In this document: one piece after another, positions 12,230 to 23,344 of the stretch | Layout: each line of letters begins with the position of its first letter | Position numbering within the stretch: the stretch's first letter is position 1 | Source: Calliopum simillimum | Taxonomy: Eukaryota > Arthropoda > Insecta > Diptera > Lauxaniidae | Reading direction: 5' to 3' | Length of the DNA: 64,000 nucleotides | Assembly (NCBI GenBank): GCA_951812925.1 | Contig: OX638368.1 | Coordinates: 74,806,422 to 74,870,421 of the forward strand | The notes under the pieces: model-generated | What the model was told of the DNA's origin: nothing | What the model saw: only the letters and a program-made list of their open reading frames with translations | The model's database searches: none | Position numbers and translations under genes: made by a program

Positions 12230-12519
12230 CTACAAGTCCTCAAATATTTCACTTGTCTGCAGCGCCCTCTATTGACAATTTTTTTAAACGAGTCTATATT
12301 TGTTTTGATCGTCTGAAAAATCTGAATAAAATGACACCTCGATTTCCAAAATCGGACCAGTTGTTTCAGAGTTATTAATTTTGACCAGGTTTTTAACTCA
12401 GATACCGATTTGATTGCACTTGTTTTTACAATCGCGAATAGGTCGTCCACATATTTCGTCAAAAGCCTTGGGTAATGGTCCATTTCATCGGTGCATTTTT
12501 TCACAATGGCAACATTCAA
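12230..12519 (-). pseudogene. Penelope-like reverse transcriptase fragment
   Basis: Read on the minus strand from 12519, the frame has CTDEMDHYPRLLTKYVDDLFAIVK. The KYVDD box preceded by 'P.L..' is characteristic of the reverse transcriptase of Penelope-like elements, which copies element RNA into DNA. It then decays. At about 12500 the sequence switches strand: the next stretch of the same kind of element, the distal RT and the endonuclease, runs on the plus strand. The two pieces are therefore head to head, an arrangement reported for Penelope elements elsewhere. The fragment is next to the TSD of the 11.6 kb composite, which probably cut into it. The catalytic YVDD survives but most of the enzyme is missing. 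Confidence 0.7.
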
Positions 12520-13142
12520 AAAATCAAAAATATATTAAGAAGAAACGACTTTCCAAAAAAAACTGTAGATGAACTGATAAAAAAACACAAAATCTTAACG
12601 AGCAATGAGAATGATAAGCCGACGAAAATTTACAAATCGATGCTATATGTACCTGGTTTCTCGGAGAGATTTGCGAATTCAAACATTGTAGACAAAAATA
12701 ACTACCAAACAGCGATAAAGACAAACAATACATTAAAACAACTATATAGCAAAACTAAAAGTAAAACGGATAAACAAGACAAATCAAACGTTATTTATAA
12801 AATTTTGTGTAAAGGGGACGGATCCCACGTATGTGGTAAAGTAATGTGGGGACAACAAAAAACAAGCTAAGGACTAGGATTTCTTCACATAAATCAGAAG
12901 ACAAATCTCGGACAAAACCTATGGAGCAACGAACAGCGCTTTCTACCCACTGTGCGAAACATGAGCACTTTGTTGATTTTGACAATTCCGAAATTTTACA
13001 AGAAGAGACAAACTACATCAAACGGTACACATTAGAAATGCTCCATATAATTAACACACCAACACAACAACGATTAAACTTCAAAACAGACACAGAGCGA
13101 ATTGCTCACAGCTATAGACACCTGACAAAGAAACAATGTAAA
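12505..13142 (+). pseudogene. Penelope-like element 3' part with GIY-YIG endonuclease
   Basis: The first frame (12475-12870) includes ILRRNDFPKKTVDELIKK, then YVPGFSERFAN, ending in NVIYKILCK. The second (12846-13145) continues with VGTTKNKLRTRISSHKS, then TALSTHCAKHEHFVDFDNSEIL and KRYTLEMLHI. Together they match the C-terminal GIY-YIG endonuclease of Penelope-like elements: 'VIYK' for GIY, 'VGTTK' for YIG, an arginine-rich helix, and the H/DF-D segment. This enzyme nicks target DNA for reverse transcription. A frameshift near 12840 separates the halves and the first tyrosine of YIG is lost, so it is inactive. The identification is solid; the clade within the family is not determined. Confidence 0.8.
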
Positions 13143-13378
13143 TAAAATCATCAGTGGACAAGAGAGCAGCGGCAACATCAGCTGTTTTCTATTTACAATT
13201 GAAATTTGGTTTTGTGCAATATTTAACTTTTTAATTTTGTGCAATATTTTTTTCAATTTGTTTTTTGTCCATCGTGTTAGTTTTTAAGTAATTTATTTAT
13301 TTATTTTCTAATAAGTAAGTTTTTTTATATTGTTTCTTTGTATTCTGAATATCTAATTGTGGTAAAATCTTAGGTTCC

Positions 13379-13407
13379 CTGAAGATGACTATCAAAGATA
13401 GTCGAAA
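13379..13407 (+). ncRNA. hammerhead-ribozyme-like motif of the Penelope element
   Basis: CTGAAGA (13379-13385) fits the hammerhead core CUGANGA. It is followed by a 7-bp perfect stem, GACTATC-AAA-GATAGTC (13387-13403), and then GAAA (13404-13407). This is the conserved core around stem II. Penelope-like elements are known to carry such motifs in their terminal regions. One extra T at 13386 and the absence of clear stems I and III mean activity is doubtful. It sits about 240 bases after the endonuclease, where the motif would be expected. Confidence 0.55.
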
Positions 13408-13439
13408 TATTGGAAGACGAAATTTTAAATAAATTATGA

Positions 13440-14130
13440 AAAAATCAAAGAAGCGTTTTTTTATTAATTTGGACATCAAGCCCGTTAAATAAAACCATCT
13501 ATATTTCAAAAGGTCGCTAAAAATTATCATATTTAAAAATTATATCTTCTCGAAATTTCATTCGATTTTGCTCAGCATAGGCTTAAAATGTTTGCAATTT
13601 AATGTGGCACTAAATAAAATTGCTAAAAAAATATATTTAAAAATAATATATGCGAAAAACTAAGTGTTTCATTTAAAATTGATATGAAAAATTTTTCTTG
13701 GTATAACTCAGTTCATTTTGTTCGGAGCAGAATTGTTGGTATACTCGTTAGAAGCGTCATTTGTCACTCTTTATAAACCTTGTAAAACAAAATCGATCGA
13801 ATTTGGCGTTATACAAATATATTGATGTATATGAAGCTATAATATCGAAAATAGAAAAGTCCAAATAACTCGGGAACGGCTAAAAGGAATAAAAAATAAT
13901 TGGGTTTTTCATGTTCAGCGACCTGAAATTAGTTTAGAAAAAATGGTTTGCAAAATGTTACAAATTATTTTAATGTAGTGTTGTACTAACTTTTTATAGT
14001 TAATACACAAATCAAAAGCACAAAAAAATTTAGGGTAAACTTTTTTTTTTATGGCATTTAAAACAAAATCCCATCCCATATAAATTCATTCGGTCTTGTA
14101 GAAATCCTAGGTTAAAAGCTCCAGACACTC
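13440..14130. other. AT-rich spacer, no gene seen
   Basis: No coding frame, clear repeat or RNA gene was noticed. Confidence 0.5.
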
Positions 14131-14137
14131 TACTATT

Positions 14138-14435
14138 GGTGTAAAAACATATTTGTTTTTGGTTTAAAAACGCTTGTTTTTGAAATTAGTGCTCTTGTTT
14201 TTGGTGTAAAAACACATTTGTTTTTGATTTAGAAACGCTTATTTTTGATATAAAAGTCCTTGTTTTGGATGTAAAAACACATTTGTTCTTGACTCAAAAA
14301 CTCTTGTTTTTGATACGAAAACGTTTTTGGGTTTTTGATTTAAAAACTCTTGTTTTTGATTTAAATACAAACCTCTTTGGCGCCCTTTCATATCGGAAAG
14401 TTTTTGATTTAAATACGTTTTCATTTGGTTTTACA
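14138..14435 (+). repeat. degenerate minisatellite, ~20-22 bp unit
   Basis: About 14 imperfect copies of a unit like cttgtttttgatttaaaaacg. Frames on both strands through it are repeat artefacts. Confidence 0.8.
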
Positions 14436-14439
14436 ACTT

Positions 14440-15099
14440 TTTTTTTTTGTGTGTACATATTAAAATCTATGTAAACTAGAGATGACCTTAACAGCGACTT
14501 TTTGGTCACAGGTGACATGGTCAGAGCTGTTGCTCCCACTGTTTGACAAAGATACAATATTCAAATTGCTATTTGTGTTCAACATTCACCTACCAAATTG
14601 CTTGAACCCTTTCGGCACCGCTCCTGAACCCATGGAAAATTTTAAATTTTTTTTACGGAAAGGTGCTTAGCGACACAACTTTTCTATTCAAATGTGCTTT
14701 CGAAAAAAAAGTTTTTTAATTCCAAGCGTGAAAAACACTATGAACTATAAAAAGTAAGCGGAATTTTTTCTTGGGTCTGAATATCCACAATTTTCTGGGC
14801 GTCATTTTTAATTTTTCCATTTTCCAACACCATATTTAGATTCAACGACCCCGAAAACCCATGGGTAGCATTATTTTCCATTTTTAAGACCATATTTTTC
14901 AAAACAGTTCTATAGAATTTATCAGTTTTTGGGGGCTTCATGGAGGATTAAAAGGAAAAGAGGGAAAACCGCATAAATCTAAAGTGTTGGTTTTTATCTG
15001 AATTTAATTAAGTACAAAATGAGTTATGTCTGATCAAAATCGGTTCATGGTTACCAAAATTAGATATGTTTGCCTGGGGTATTTTTGTTTCACAAAAGA
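14440..15099. other. no recognisable gene
   Basis: Unassigned sequence. Short frames near 14482-14670 and 14738-14941 show no recognisable motif. Confidence 0.5.
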
Positions 15100-15210
15100 A
15101 TGAAATTGTTTCGAAATTTACCACGCATCATGGCTCACGGCGTGCCTTAACTCGTTTTAAATCGAACGTCGTAGCACATCAAATTTTTTTCCTGATTCTG
15201 TTTACTTATA

Positions 15211-16453
15211 AGGACAGCCCCAACAAAATTTGTCCCTTTTATTCCTTAAGATTATAATTTACCTGATGATCGTCCAGGTCGAAATATGGGTGCTATATTT
15301 TCTATATAACATGACGATTAAAAAAATATATAACACTTGGCAAACAAACTTCAGACGATAAAGATATCTAGCAATCAAGAAAAAAAGAGCAAACTCATTT
15401 TGTACACTTGCATGCAAAAACGAGAATTAAAATATTCAGCCATAGCTAAAAAAACAGGTGCATCATAAATCACTGTCCAAGGGGTTATTTCGAATTATAG
15501 AAAGGGTCAACTTATTACGCGGAAAAAGAGTTTAGGTAGAAAAGCCAGTATAGATCCACAATTGGTGAAAAAAGTGAAGAGCCTTTATAATCAGAATCCC
15601 AACACTTCAGAACGAGATATGGCTGCCAGAGCAGGAACCTCAAAATTTTCTATAAACAGACTAAAGGAAAAACTTAAGCTAAGAGTTCAAAAAGTACCAA
15701 ACCGTTCCGATGAAAAGCAGTTAGAGGCTCAAAAGCGAGCTCGAAAGTTATATGTCGGTTACCTGACTTAATTTGACTGCTGCATAATGGACGATTAAAC
15801 ATACGTTAAGGCAGATTTTAAATAGCTAACAAGACACGAATTTTACACCTGTTCGGAGGAGGGGCAAAAACAAAATTTCCCAAGCAGTATATGATTTGGC
15901 AGGCCATATGCACCTGCGGTCTGAAGAGCATTTTTTTTTGTAACACTGGGGACAATTAACTCAAAAATTTATATTGATGAATGCTCTGAAAAACGTTTTT
16001 TGCCATTTGTTCGAGAGCACGGAGGTACTGTAATGTTCTGGCCTGATTTAGCAACCTCTCACTACTCTAGAGCCACCATAAAATGGTACAAAAGCAATAA
16101 TGTAAATTTTGTTCCCAAAAATGCGAATCCACCTAACTGCCCACAGCTTCGACCTATTGAGAGATATTGGGCTCTAATGAAATCAGATCTTTAGAAGAGT
16201 AAATGCACTGCAAAAAATTTAAAAGATTTCAAAAATAAGTGGCGAAGGTCGTACGGTACTGTCGACGAAACAACTGTACAATACTTAATGAAGGGTCTTA
16301 AGAAAAAAGTAAAATATTTTTATATAAAATAAATATTTGTTATGTTTGTTATACTACTCACTAATAAATAAAAAAAACAAAATTTAAAAAAAACTCATTA
16401 CGTATTTTTTTGTTAATGAAAAACAAAGGGACAAATTTTTCCGGGGCAGTCCT
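15211..16453 (+). mobile_element. Tc1/mariner-superfamily (DD37E) transposon
   Basis: Inverted termini AGGACAGCCCC and GGGGCAGTCCT, each extended by a shared caaaatttgtccctttt-like segment, lie inside TA dinucleotides (15209-15210 and 16454-16455). The length of 1,243 bp is normal for the superfamily. It contains one decayed transposase gene on the plus strand. Confidence 0.85.
15412..16197 (+). pseudogene. DD37E Tc1/mariner transposase, decayed
   Basis: In one frame the reading starts MQKRELKYSAIAKKTG, meets a stop, then runs through a helix-turn-helix region (15562-15771: 'NTSERDMAARAGTS'). After several more stops it reaches FVREHGGTVMFWPDLATSHY, then PPNCPQLRPIERYWALMK (16000-16194). Counting from the D of WPDLA to the E of PIERYW gives 37 intervening residues, the DD37E signature of an IS630/Tc1/mariner family best known from mosquitoes. 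The first catalytic D is probably in 'CIMDD' near 15785. The enzyme would cut the element out and insert it at TA. At least four stops and a frameshift show it is dead. Confidence 0.8.
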
Positions 16454-17689
16454 TAATTCAAATGATGTAAACAAAATTTTCGCTCGTGGCTCTTCGACTA
16501 ATTTTTGAGATAAACCCCTTTTTAAGTTGGGGCATTTTCTACTACAATAAACAAAAATCCAAATAATCAAATTCAATTTGTTTTACGATGCTGAACGGGA
16601 ATCTGACCTTAGAATTGCTCTGTCGTGTATAGTTTTTGAGATATTCTAACCAAAAAGTCAAAAAAAAAATCGTTTTTTGCCATTTTTTGAAGCTATATAA
16701 CTATCTAACATATCATTTATTCGTTCAAGCTGGTTAAAGTGCTTGAAAGCCCTCATCATTTTCTTTAAAACCTAATCTAAACTACATATGTTGATATCTT
16801 CACGATTCTAAGAGATATCGTAGACCGAAATATCGGATAAACGGGTTTTTTGCATTTTTTTTGTCTTTTTACGTTACGATGTCTCTGACGAAAAAAAAGA
16901 TATTAACATAATTTATATTAGGTTTTAAGGACAAAGATAAGGACTTTCAAGTACTTTACCAGATTTAACGAAATTGAAATTTCCTTCGCATTTTAAACAT
17001 GTTCAACGAACCGACTACTTCTAAATTCTGCCGTATGCCATACACGTAACAAAAAAATGTTCACTACATTACTGAACAGTTGAACAGTTTATTATTTTTT
17101 TTTTCTTGAATCAAGAATTAATGTTTAGATTACGTTCCATTGCAATAAAAATTTGTTTTTGTTGGTTTAATATCTAATATACATGCATTTTATCACTAAA
17201 AATCTGTTTTTTTTTCCATTTTTACTCGGGGTGTCAAAAGGCTGAATTTAGAAGTAGTCGGTTTGTTGAACATTTATAAAATGTGAAAGAAATTTTAATT
17301 TCGTTAAATATGGTTAGGTTCTTGAAAGTCCTTAATTTAAACTTTATTTCAATTATGTTGATATTTTTTTTCCTCAGATATCCTGACCTAAAAAAAAAAC
17401 CAAATACTTAAGTGCAAAAAACCCATTTTTCCAATATTTCGGTTTACGATATCTCCTAGAAACATGAAGATATCAACATAGTTTAGATTAGGTTTTAAAG
17501 AAAAATATTAGGGCTTTCAAGCACTTTAACCAGATTGAACTAATAAAGTCACGGAGCGAAAATTTTTTTATACATCATTTGAATGACAAGTAAACAGAAT
17601 CTGGAAAAAAATTTGATGTGCTTCGACGTTCGATTTAAAACGGGTTAAGGCACACCGTGGGCTATATAGTTTTTTTTCTTCAATTTACT

Positions 17690-18134
17690 TCGAATAAGTA
17701 GTTTTTGGCAGTATTTTATTTAACAATATGCAAAAATAAAAAATTTTAACCAAACAGAATTCCCGAATTTTTAGCGTTTAGCAAGTGTGTCCCATTTTAT
17801 CTAAGCAGCCTGTAAGAAAATACACTAATGAATCAAAAATGTCTTGACATTTCTAAAAACAAAAAAGATTGTTACGCTTCCCACTTAGTCGCTTTATATC
17901 GTTTGTGTAACAGTATTCGAGGTATAATCTACAGCACACTAGTTATAAAAAAATGCAATAATTTGACTTTGGGATAACCTTCTGAGGTCGTGAGAATATA
18001 GAGACATTATTGTCTGACACAATTAGAAAATATATATCTATTCTCTGTCGATTTTTATAAAGACGGATATATCCGTCTGGTTCCAACATCTAAGAAAAAG
18101 TGGATCTGGCAGTGAAAAATTCAAATAGGACATA
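17690..18134. other. spacer, no gene seen
   Basis: No coding or RNA signal noticed. Confidence 0.5.
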
Positions 18135-18409
18135 TACAGTGCTGTGCAAAACATTTGCAACCAAAAACACTGGAAACTGAATCACCAATTTTTGGCCACT
18201 AAAACAGATGCAAATAAAATACTTGGTAAGAGGTTTTATGTCATTTATATTGTTGTTTATTAAACAAAAATAAAAAGTCCATACATCACTCATACAAAAC
18301 TAAAATTTAATTGCAATATAAAAATGTATCGGTATTGGCTGTGCAAAACATTTGCAACTATTAATCTAAATTAAAAATTTATAACTAAAAAAATCAACAT
18401 TTAATGGAA

Positions 18410-18748
18410 TAATCCCTGTTTTTTATAACAGCAGTGGATATTTTTGGCATGGATGCGATAAAACTATTTTCAAATGAGTGCAGAATGTCCTGCTACCGCT
18501 TTTTAACTTCATTAAAGAACTCATCTTGTTTTCTAAATTTTTGATTGCATAATAAGCAATGCATTTTCGTGACTTGACGATTTGATTGGTTTTAGATCTG
18601 GCGACTGACTACGCGGGGCATTGATGAACATCAATATTTTGCCATTTTATACAATCTTTAGGGTTGTTATCATGCAGAAATATCCATTTTAGTGGCATTT
18701 CCCAAGTTGCATATGGCATCATAATATTTTGTAGTATGTCTTTATAAT
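18410..18748 (-). pseudogene. Tc1-like transposase C-terminal part (left arm)
   Basis: Read on the minus strand this matches, base for base apart from scattered changes, the sequence at 33065-33400. That segment encodes the DDE-type C-terminus of a Tc1 transposase: a W..QNIDVHQCPA.SPDLNPI-like region. It contains stops. It continues at 32657-32822 beyond the LINE. Confidence 0.7.
18736..18748 (+). other. 13-bp target-site duplication of the LINE, left copy
   Basis: ATGTCTTTATAAT here is repeated exactly at 32657-32669. It marks where the LINE entered the Tc1-like arm; the inverted arm near 33030-33050 shows the uninterrupted sequence. Confidence 0.85.
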
Positions 18749-19210
18749 ACGGTAACACTGTTTTCGTAAAGGCGGCAATAAATTTTTGCGATAAAATTTT
18801 TTAAGTTTTTATTAAAAATAACCGGCGTTTTTGTTAATTTTAATTCTAAAAATTACTATTGAGTGTAAACCGTGAGTTAATAAAAATAAATTATGTGAAA
18901 TAAAAAGTATAAAGTGTTTAAAAATTGTGAAAAAAATTAACATAAAAAATTATTTAGAAAGTGTAATTGTTGATGCAGAAGGTTTATATGTATGTGTGTA
19001 TTTTTGCAGATTTAATTTACAATAGAAGTTATTTAGCAAATATTAGAATAGTTTTGTCCTAATATCTTTTTGATTAAACCAAATTTTTTTGCAGTTAATC
19101 AGTAAAAGAAAGTGGCATAAATTAAATTAAATTAAATAAAGTAAAAATTAATAAAAACAAGTGCTGCATTACACACATACACATATTTGGCTTAAGCCAG
19201 CTGTGATATT

Positions 19211-19593
19211 AGCCGTGTTTTTTTTGACGCGTATATACAATTGTTAATACCTTCAAATTGCGATAACTCATGAACAGTAAGTCACACAATAGAATTCTAA
19301 GAAACTTTTTTATGGAGAATCACGTTCTCTTTCATTTTATATTTAAAAAAATTTATTTTTAAGGAGGTATTTTATAAAAACTGGTTAGCGCCGATAAATG
19401 GCAAAAAATCACTTTTTTTTAAATAACTTCTAAATAATTATTTTTTTTTTACAAAAGATTAAAATTATTTGTAGAGCATGTGGTTCTCCTTGAAAAAGAC
19501 CCTTGGACTTTTTATCGTACGACTCACCGTTCAAAAGTTATCGCAATTTGAAGGTATCCACAATTGTATATACGCGTCAAAAAAAACACGGCT
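19211..19593. mobile_element. 383-bp MITE in the LINE 5' UTR
   Basis: AGCCGTGTTTTTTTTGACGC at the left is mirrored at the right. The mirror extends inward through gcgataactcatgaacag versus gttcaaaagttatcgc. Both sides carry ATT (19208-19210 and 19594-19596); TA is an alternative reading. Non-coding. Confidence 0.7.
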
Positions 19594-19850
19594 ATTGTTT
19601 TTGTTTTATTGAATGTGCTGTCACATACAAGTGAGAATTGTTTTTTGTGTATTGTACTGAGCTTAGAGACCAGCATTTGGCTACCCTGTAGGGAATGAAG
19701 TCATCGTGTTGGAAAATAAGCACCAAGTAGGAAATTGAATTGAATTAAATATACTTATATACTTAAAAAAAAAAAAAAAGAAATTAAAATTTAAAATTTA
19801 AAAAAAAAAACAATAATATAAAAAAAAAGTAAAGAATACTATCTTATATA

Positions 19851-21328
19851 CCCGATCAAAAAAACTTGTCAAGTTCTTGTCATTGTATCAGAAATGTACA
19901 TCAAAATGATATCAAAAATATATCAGCCGCTGATATCCATTTTATGGATATCATTTTGATATATTTTTGATATCATTGAATGACATGTCAATTTTGTATC
20001 AGAAATGTATATCAAAATGATATCAAAAATTTGTCAGCGGCTGATATCCATTTTTTGTATATCATTTTGATATATTTTTGATATCATTGAATGACATGTC
20101 AATTTTGTATCAGAAATGTATATCAAAATGATATCAAAAATTTATCAGCCGCTGATAACAATTTTGTATCAGAAATGTATATCAAAATGATATCAAAAAT
20201 TTATCAGCCGCTGATATCAATTTTGTATCAGAAATGTATATCAAAATGATATCAAAAATTTATCAGCTGCTGATATGTCAAATTTTACGATTTCGTTTGT
20301 GAATTTTATTTAAAGATAATTATAGAAGACGAACGCGCAGCCAATTTTAGTGAATAAGTTAATTTTCTAATGAAATAAGTGAAAAGCACAAAAATATAAT
20401 TGAGTGCAAAAGAACCGACACTCCATTCAGTTGCTGCATGCGGCCTGTGGTTGGGAAAACTAAAAGTATGGAAAACGGACGAGCAGCCAATTTTAGTAAG
20501 AAGTGAGTTTTGCCATGAAATTAGTGAAAAAGCATATAAAAAATATAATTGAGTACAAAAAAAAAACTAGTTGACGACGATTAACCACAATATTGTAAAA
20601 TTTGGCCATAATCTGCGTCACTTTAGTTATCGGACCCAAAATTGGTTGTCATTTTTGTATCAGAAATGTACAAAAATTTTATATCATTTTGATATCTTTT
20701 TTTGATATCATTTTGATATCTTTTTTTGATATCTTTTTTTGATATCATTTTGATATCTTTTTTTGATATCATTTTGATATCTTTTTTTGATATCATTTTG
20801 ATATCTTTTTTTGATATCATTTTGATATCTTCTTTTGATATCATGGTGATATACAAAAAGCGTTACATTCCGTATATCACTGTGATATCCTTTTTTTTAT
20901 CAAAATCTTGTATGTCACTGACAAATTTTGGATATCATTTTGATATACATTTCTGATACAAAATTGACATGTCATTCAATGATATCAAAAATATATCAAA
21001 ATGATATACAAAAAATGGATATCAGCCGCTGACAAATTTTTGATATCATTTTGATATACATTTCTGATACAAAATTGACATGTCATTCAATGATATCAAA
21101 AATATATCAAAATGATATACAAAAAATGGATATAGGCCGCTGACAAATTTTTGATATCATTTTGATATACATTTCTGATACAAAATTGACATGTCATTCA
21201 ATGATATCACAAAAATATATCAAAATGATATACAAAATATGGATATCAGCGGCTGATACATTTTTGATATCATTTTGATATACATTTCTGATACAATGAC
21301 AAGAACTTGACAAGTTTTTTTGATCGGG
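19851..21328. mobile_element. 1.48 kb TIR element built of GATATC-rich repeats
   Basis: The ends CCCGATCAAAAAAACTTGTC and its complement are perfect for about 60 bases. From both ends run tandem units of about 57-100 bp containing ttgtatcagaaatgta(t)atcaaaatgatatc and cagccgctgatatc (19889-20280 and about 20900-21300). The middle has a 24-bp array of gatatcattttgatatcttt type (20680-20840). Frames such as those at 20623-20956 are products of these repeats. It sits exactly at the left end of the hAT-like element at 21329. Confidence 0.75.
20680..20845 (+). repeat. short tandem array rich in GATATC
   Basis: About ten GATATC palindromes alternate with T-rich spacers of two kinds (attttgatatc and tttttttgatatc). 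It lies inside the element at 19851-21328. Confidence 0.8.
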
Positions 21329-21369
21329 AGTTGGGCAAATTGCATTACTTTTTTAATGCATAGAATTAG

Positions 21370-21660
21370 TAATGCTAATGCTAAAAATCATTGCATTGTT
21401 TTTTGAAATTTAATGCTATTGAAGAAATCTATTGCATTGATTTTTGGAATTTAATGCCATTGAAGAAATCTATTGCAATGAATTTTGAAATCTATTGCTA
21501 TTTAAAAATCTATTTCAATTATTTTTGAAATTTATTGCTATTTAAAAATCTATTGCAATGATTTTTGAAAATTATTGCTATTTAAAAATCTATTGCAATG
21601 ATTTCTTAAATTTATTGCTATTGGAAAATCTATTGCATTGACTTCTTAAATTTTTCAATT
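21370..21660 (+). repeat. subterminal tandem repeats, left arm
   Basis: About six units of roughly 43-50 bp like atctattgcaatgatttttgaaatttattgctatt. They are mirrored at 25895-26130. Confidence 0.8.
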
Positions 21661-21881
21661 TTTATTAAATTTACAATACGTTGGTAGGTTTTAGAAAAAA
21701 GGAATTTTCTTTTCAACCAGGAACTTTTGAACCATACCCACCAACCAACAACTCAACCACCCCCACACCATTTTTATTTTCCTTCTTGTTCCTCCGAGGC
21801 TTCCTTCAATTGTCCTGGTTGGTTTTTATTTCACTTCATCATTTCATACTTTATATTCTAATTTTTTCCCATGTTCACCCT

Positions 21882-21950
21882 TTGGAGGACTTGAACCTGG
21901 ATCCAAACATGTTCCGTGATCGCACTTTAACGAGCTCAGCTAAAGCAGCC
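21882..21950 (-). other. tRNA-like sequence, left arm
   Basis: Reverse complement of the sequence at 25606-25676: an A-box-like TTGGCTGAGCTCGTTAAAG and a B-box-like GGTTCAAGTC about 40 bases later, as in tRNA-Ser/Leu genes with a long variable arm. The acceptor stem does not pair, so it is a tRNA-derived relic rather than a gene. Confidence 0.4.
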
Positions 21951-22031
21951 ATTATTGAGTAGCTGGCTGTAAATTTATTATATCATAATTGTTCTATCAT
22001 ATTAAAAAAAAAAAATTTTTTTTTGCCGTCG

Positions 22032-23085
22032 CACAGTGCGAAATTTTCAGAGTATAGCGGAACTTAATTCATATCTCATCACATATAGCAGTTATAGTTA
22101 TGAAACTTAATACTTGGATATATATTTAATTGGCAAAACACTATGCAAAAATTAAGGGGGATCGGACAAGGGGTTATTATACCCCCCATATATGAAAATG
22201 CTTAAAACGTTGTATTTCTGCTCCCATACCAGATATCGCTATGAAACTTGATAGATATAACCGTTTTCTTATCAAAACACCATAAAAAATGAAGGGGGTA
22301 AGACAAGGGGTATTCGCTGTTTCTTGCATTTTTATTCAGAAATGCTTCTTAATTTCGAGAGGATGCCCCTACCTTTTTAGTATATTATAAACTAGCGTAC
22401 GAATAACTACCTTTAAACTATGGAGAGTGTCAGAAGTTAGTGTTGGTGAGCCTATTTTTTCCAAAACAAAACCAACGATGGCGTCCGATGTCGGGTTTTC
22501 ATGAAATTTCGGTGTTATATGAAATTTCCAAAGACATTCTGGAAAAAGGTTTAGTTAAAAAGAAGATCGCAAAATATCGCAAAAGATGTTTTGTGTTTCC
22601 AGTAGAGGATAAACCTACCTTTCAAATTTTGTACGTTTCAAAATGGCAATTTGTGGTAACACCTTTTAAAGTATCCAATGAAGTTGAAAATGTAAATCTT
22701 ATCCACTTCTTAAAAAGCACAATTTTCACAAACAAATCACATACGAGTAAGAAAAGATTTTGCAATTATTTGAATGCCAACAAGTGACAATTTTACTAAA
22801 AAATAAATGATAAAAATTTCGCGGCCTACTGACTTACCGTTTGTATGTACCACTCTATTAACTTTAACAAATCGAAAAGCTTTTAATAGGCAAAAAGTAT
22901 GATTGAATAAGTAATGCAAGTTTCAGGTGCATTTTGCAGTTGTTTGGCAGGGTTTTTCACCAAACTGAGTATGAGGTTTTTGAGGTGCGATATTAAGCTA
23001 CTGAAATAATGAATAATCTTACGCATTTTATGTATTTCAAAAATTGAATTAAGTTCCGCTAAACTTCCCAAATTTCGCACTGTGC
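22032..23085. mobile_element. 1.05 kb TIR element nested in the hAT arm
   Basis: CACAGTGCGAAATTT at the left pairs with AAATTTCGCACTGTG at the right, and the inner segment gcggaacttaattca is also mirrored. CGTCG flanks both sides (22027-22031 and 23086-23090). The right hAT arm shows the uninterrupted sequence near 25527-25535. A 115-codon frame (22440-22787) has no recognisable motif and may be chance. Confidence 0.75.
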
Positions 23086-23087
23086 GT

Positions 23088-23150
23088 CGTTGGGATTCGA
23101 ACCCGAGCCACTTCCAATGTTCTGAATCGCGCATCTCAACGTTCTCTTCC
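23088..23150 (-). other. tRNA 3'-half-like sequence, left arm
   Basis: The minus strand reads GCGCGATTCAGAAC, then CTCGGGTTCGAATCCCAAC. The GGTTCGAATCC box and the 5-bp T stem around it are those of a tRNA T arm. Its mirror copy is at 25465-25535. No full cloverleaf is seen. Confidence 0.45.
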
Positions 23151-23344
23151 AAATTCGAATTTTTTTTTTGTATGAATTAAAACAATTATGAATTTCTTTC
23201 AAAAATGTATTTAAATTGTTATTTCCCCCGAGTTCCCAGATTTGGATTTTTTTTTATTTTTTAATGCAAATGCAGGAAAGGTTAATAAGAAAATTTATTT
23301 TCCATATGAATTGAATGTTACTCATGCCTGTTGTTCAGAAATGT

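Larger units (their letters stand above)
15100..17690. mobile_element. foldback element split by a DD37E transposon
   Basis: Sequence at about 15110-15208, continuing at 16454-16980, is mirrored at about 17090-17680. For example ctgattctgtttactt at 15191-15206 pairs with aagtaaacagaatc near 17589, and cctaatctaaactac near 16771 pairs with gtttagattaggtttt near 17480. The left arm is interrupted exactly by the element at 15211-16453, showing that the foldback was there first. The outer ends are not sharply defined. No coding sequence belongs to it. Confidence 0.65.

Noticed and set aside
12475..12520. Start of the plus-strand Penelope frame at 12475
   Set aside because: The first ten or so codons are antisense to the minus-strand RT fragment; the true plus-strand segment begins at about 12505.
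20623..20956. Open frames on both strands coding for repeats of MISKKDIK or ISFFDI
   Set aside because: They are read-outs of the GATATC-rich tandem array and carry no protein signal.
22440..22787. 115-codon frame as a gene of the 22032-23085 element
   Set aside because: No motif, composition like non-coding sequence, and no promoter or homologous frame in the related piece near 31380.
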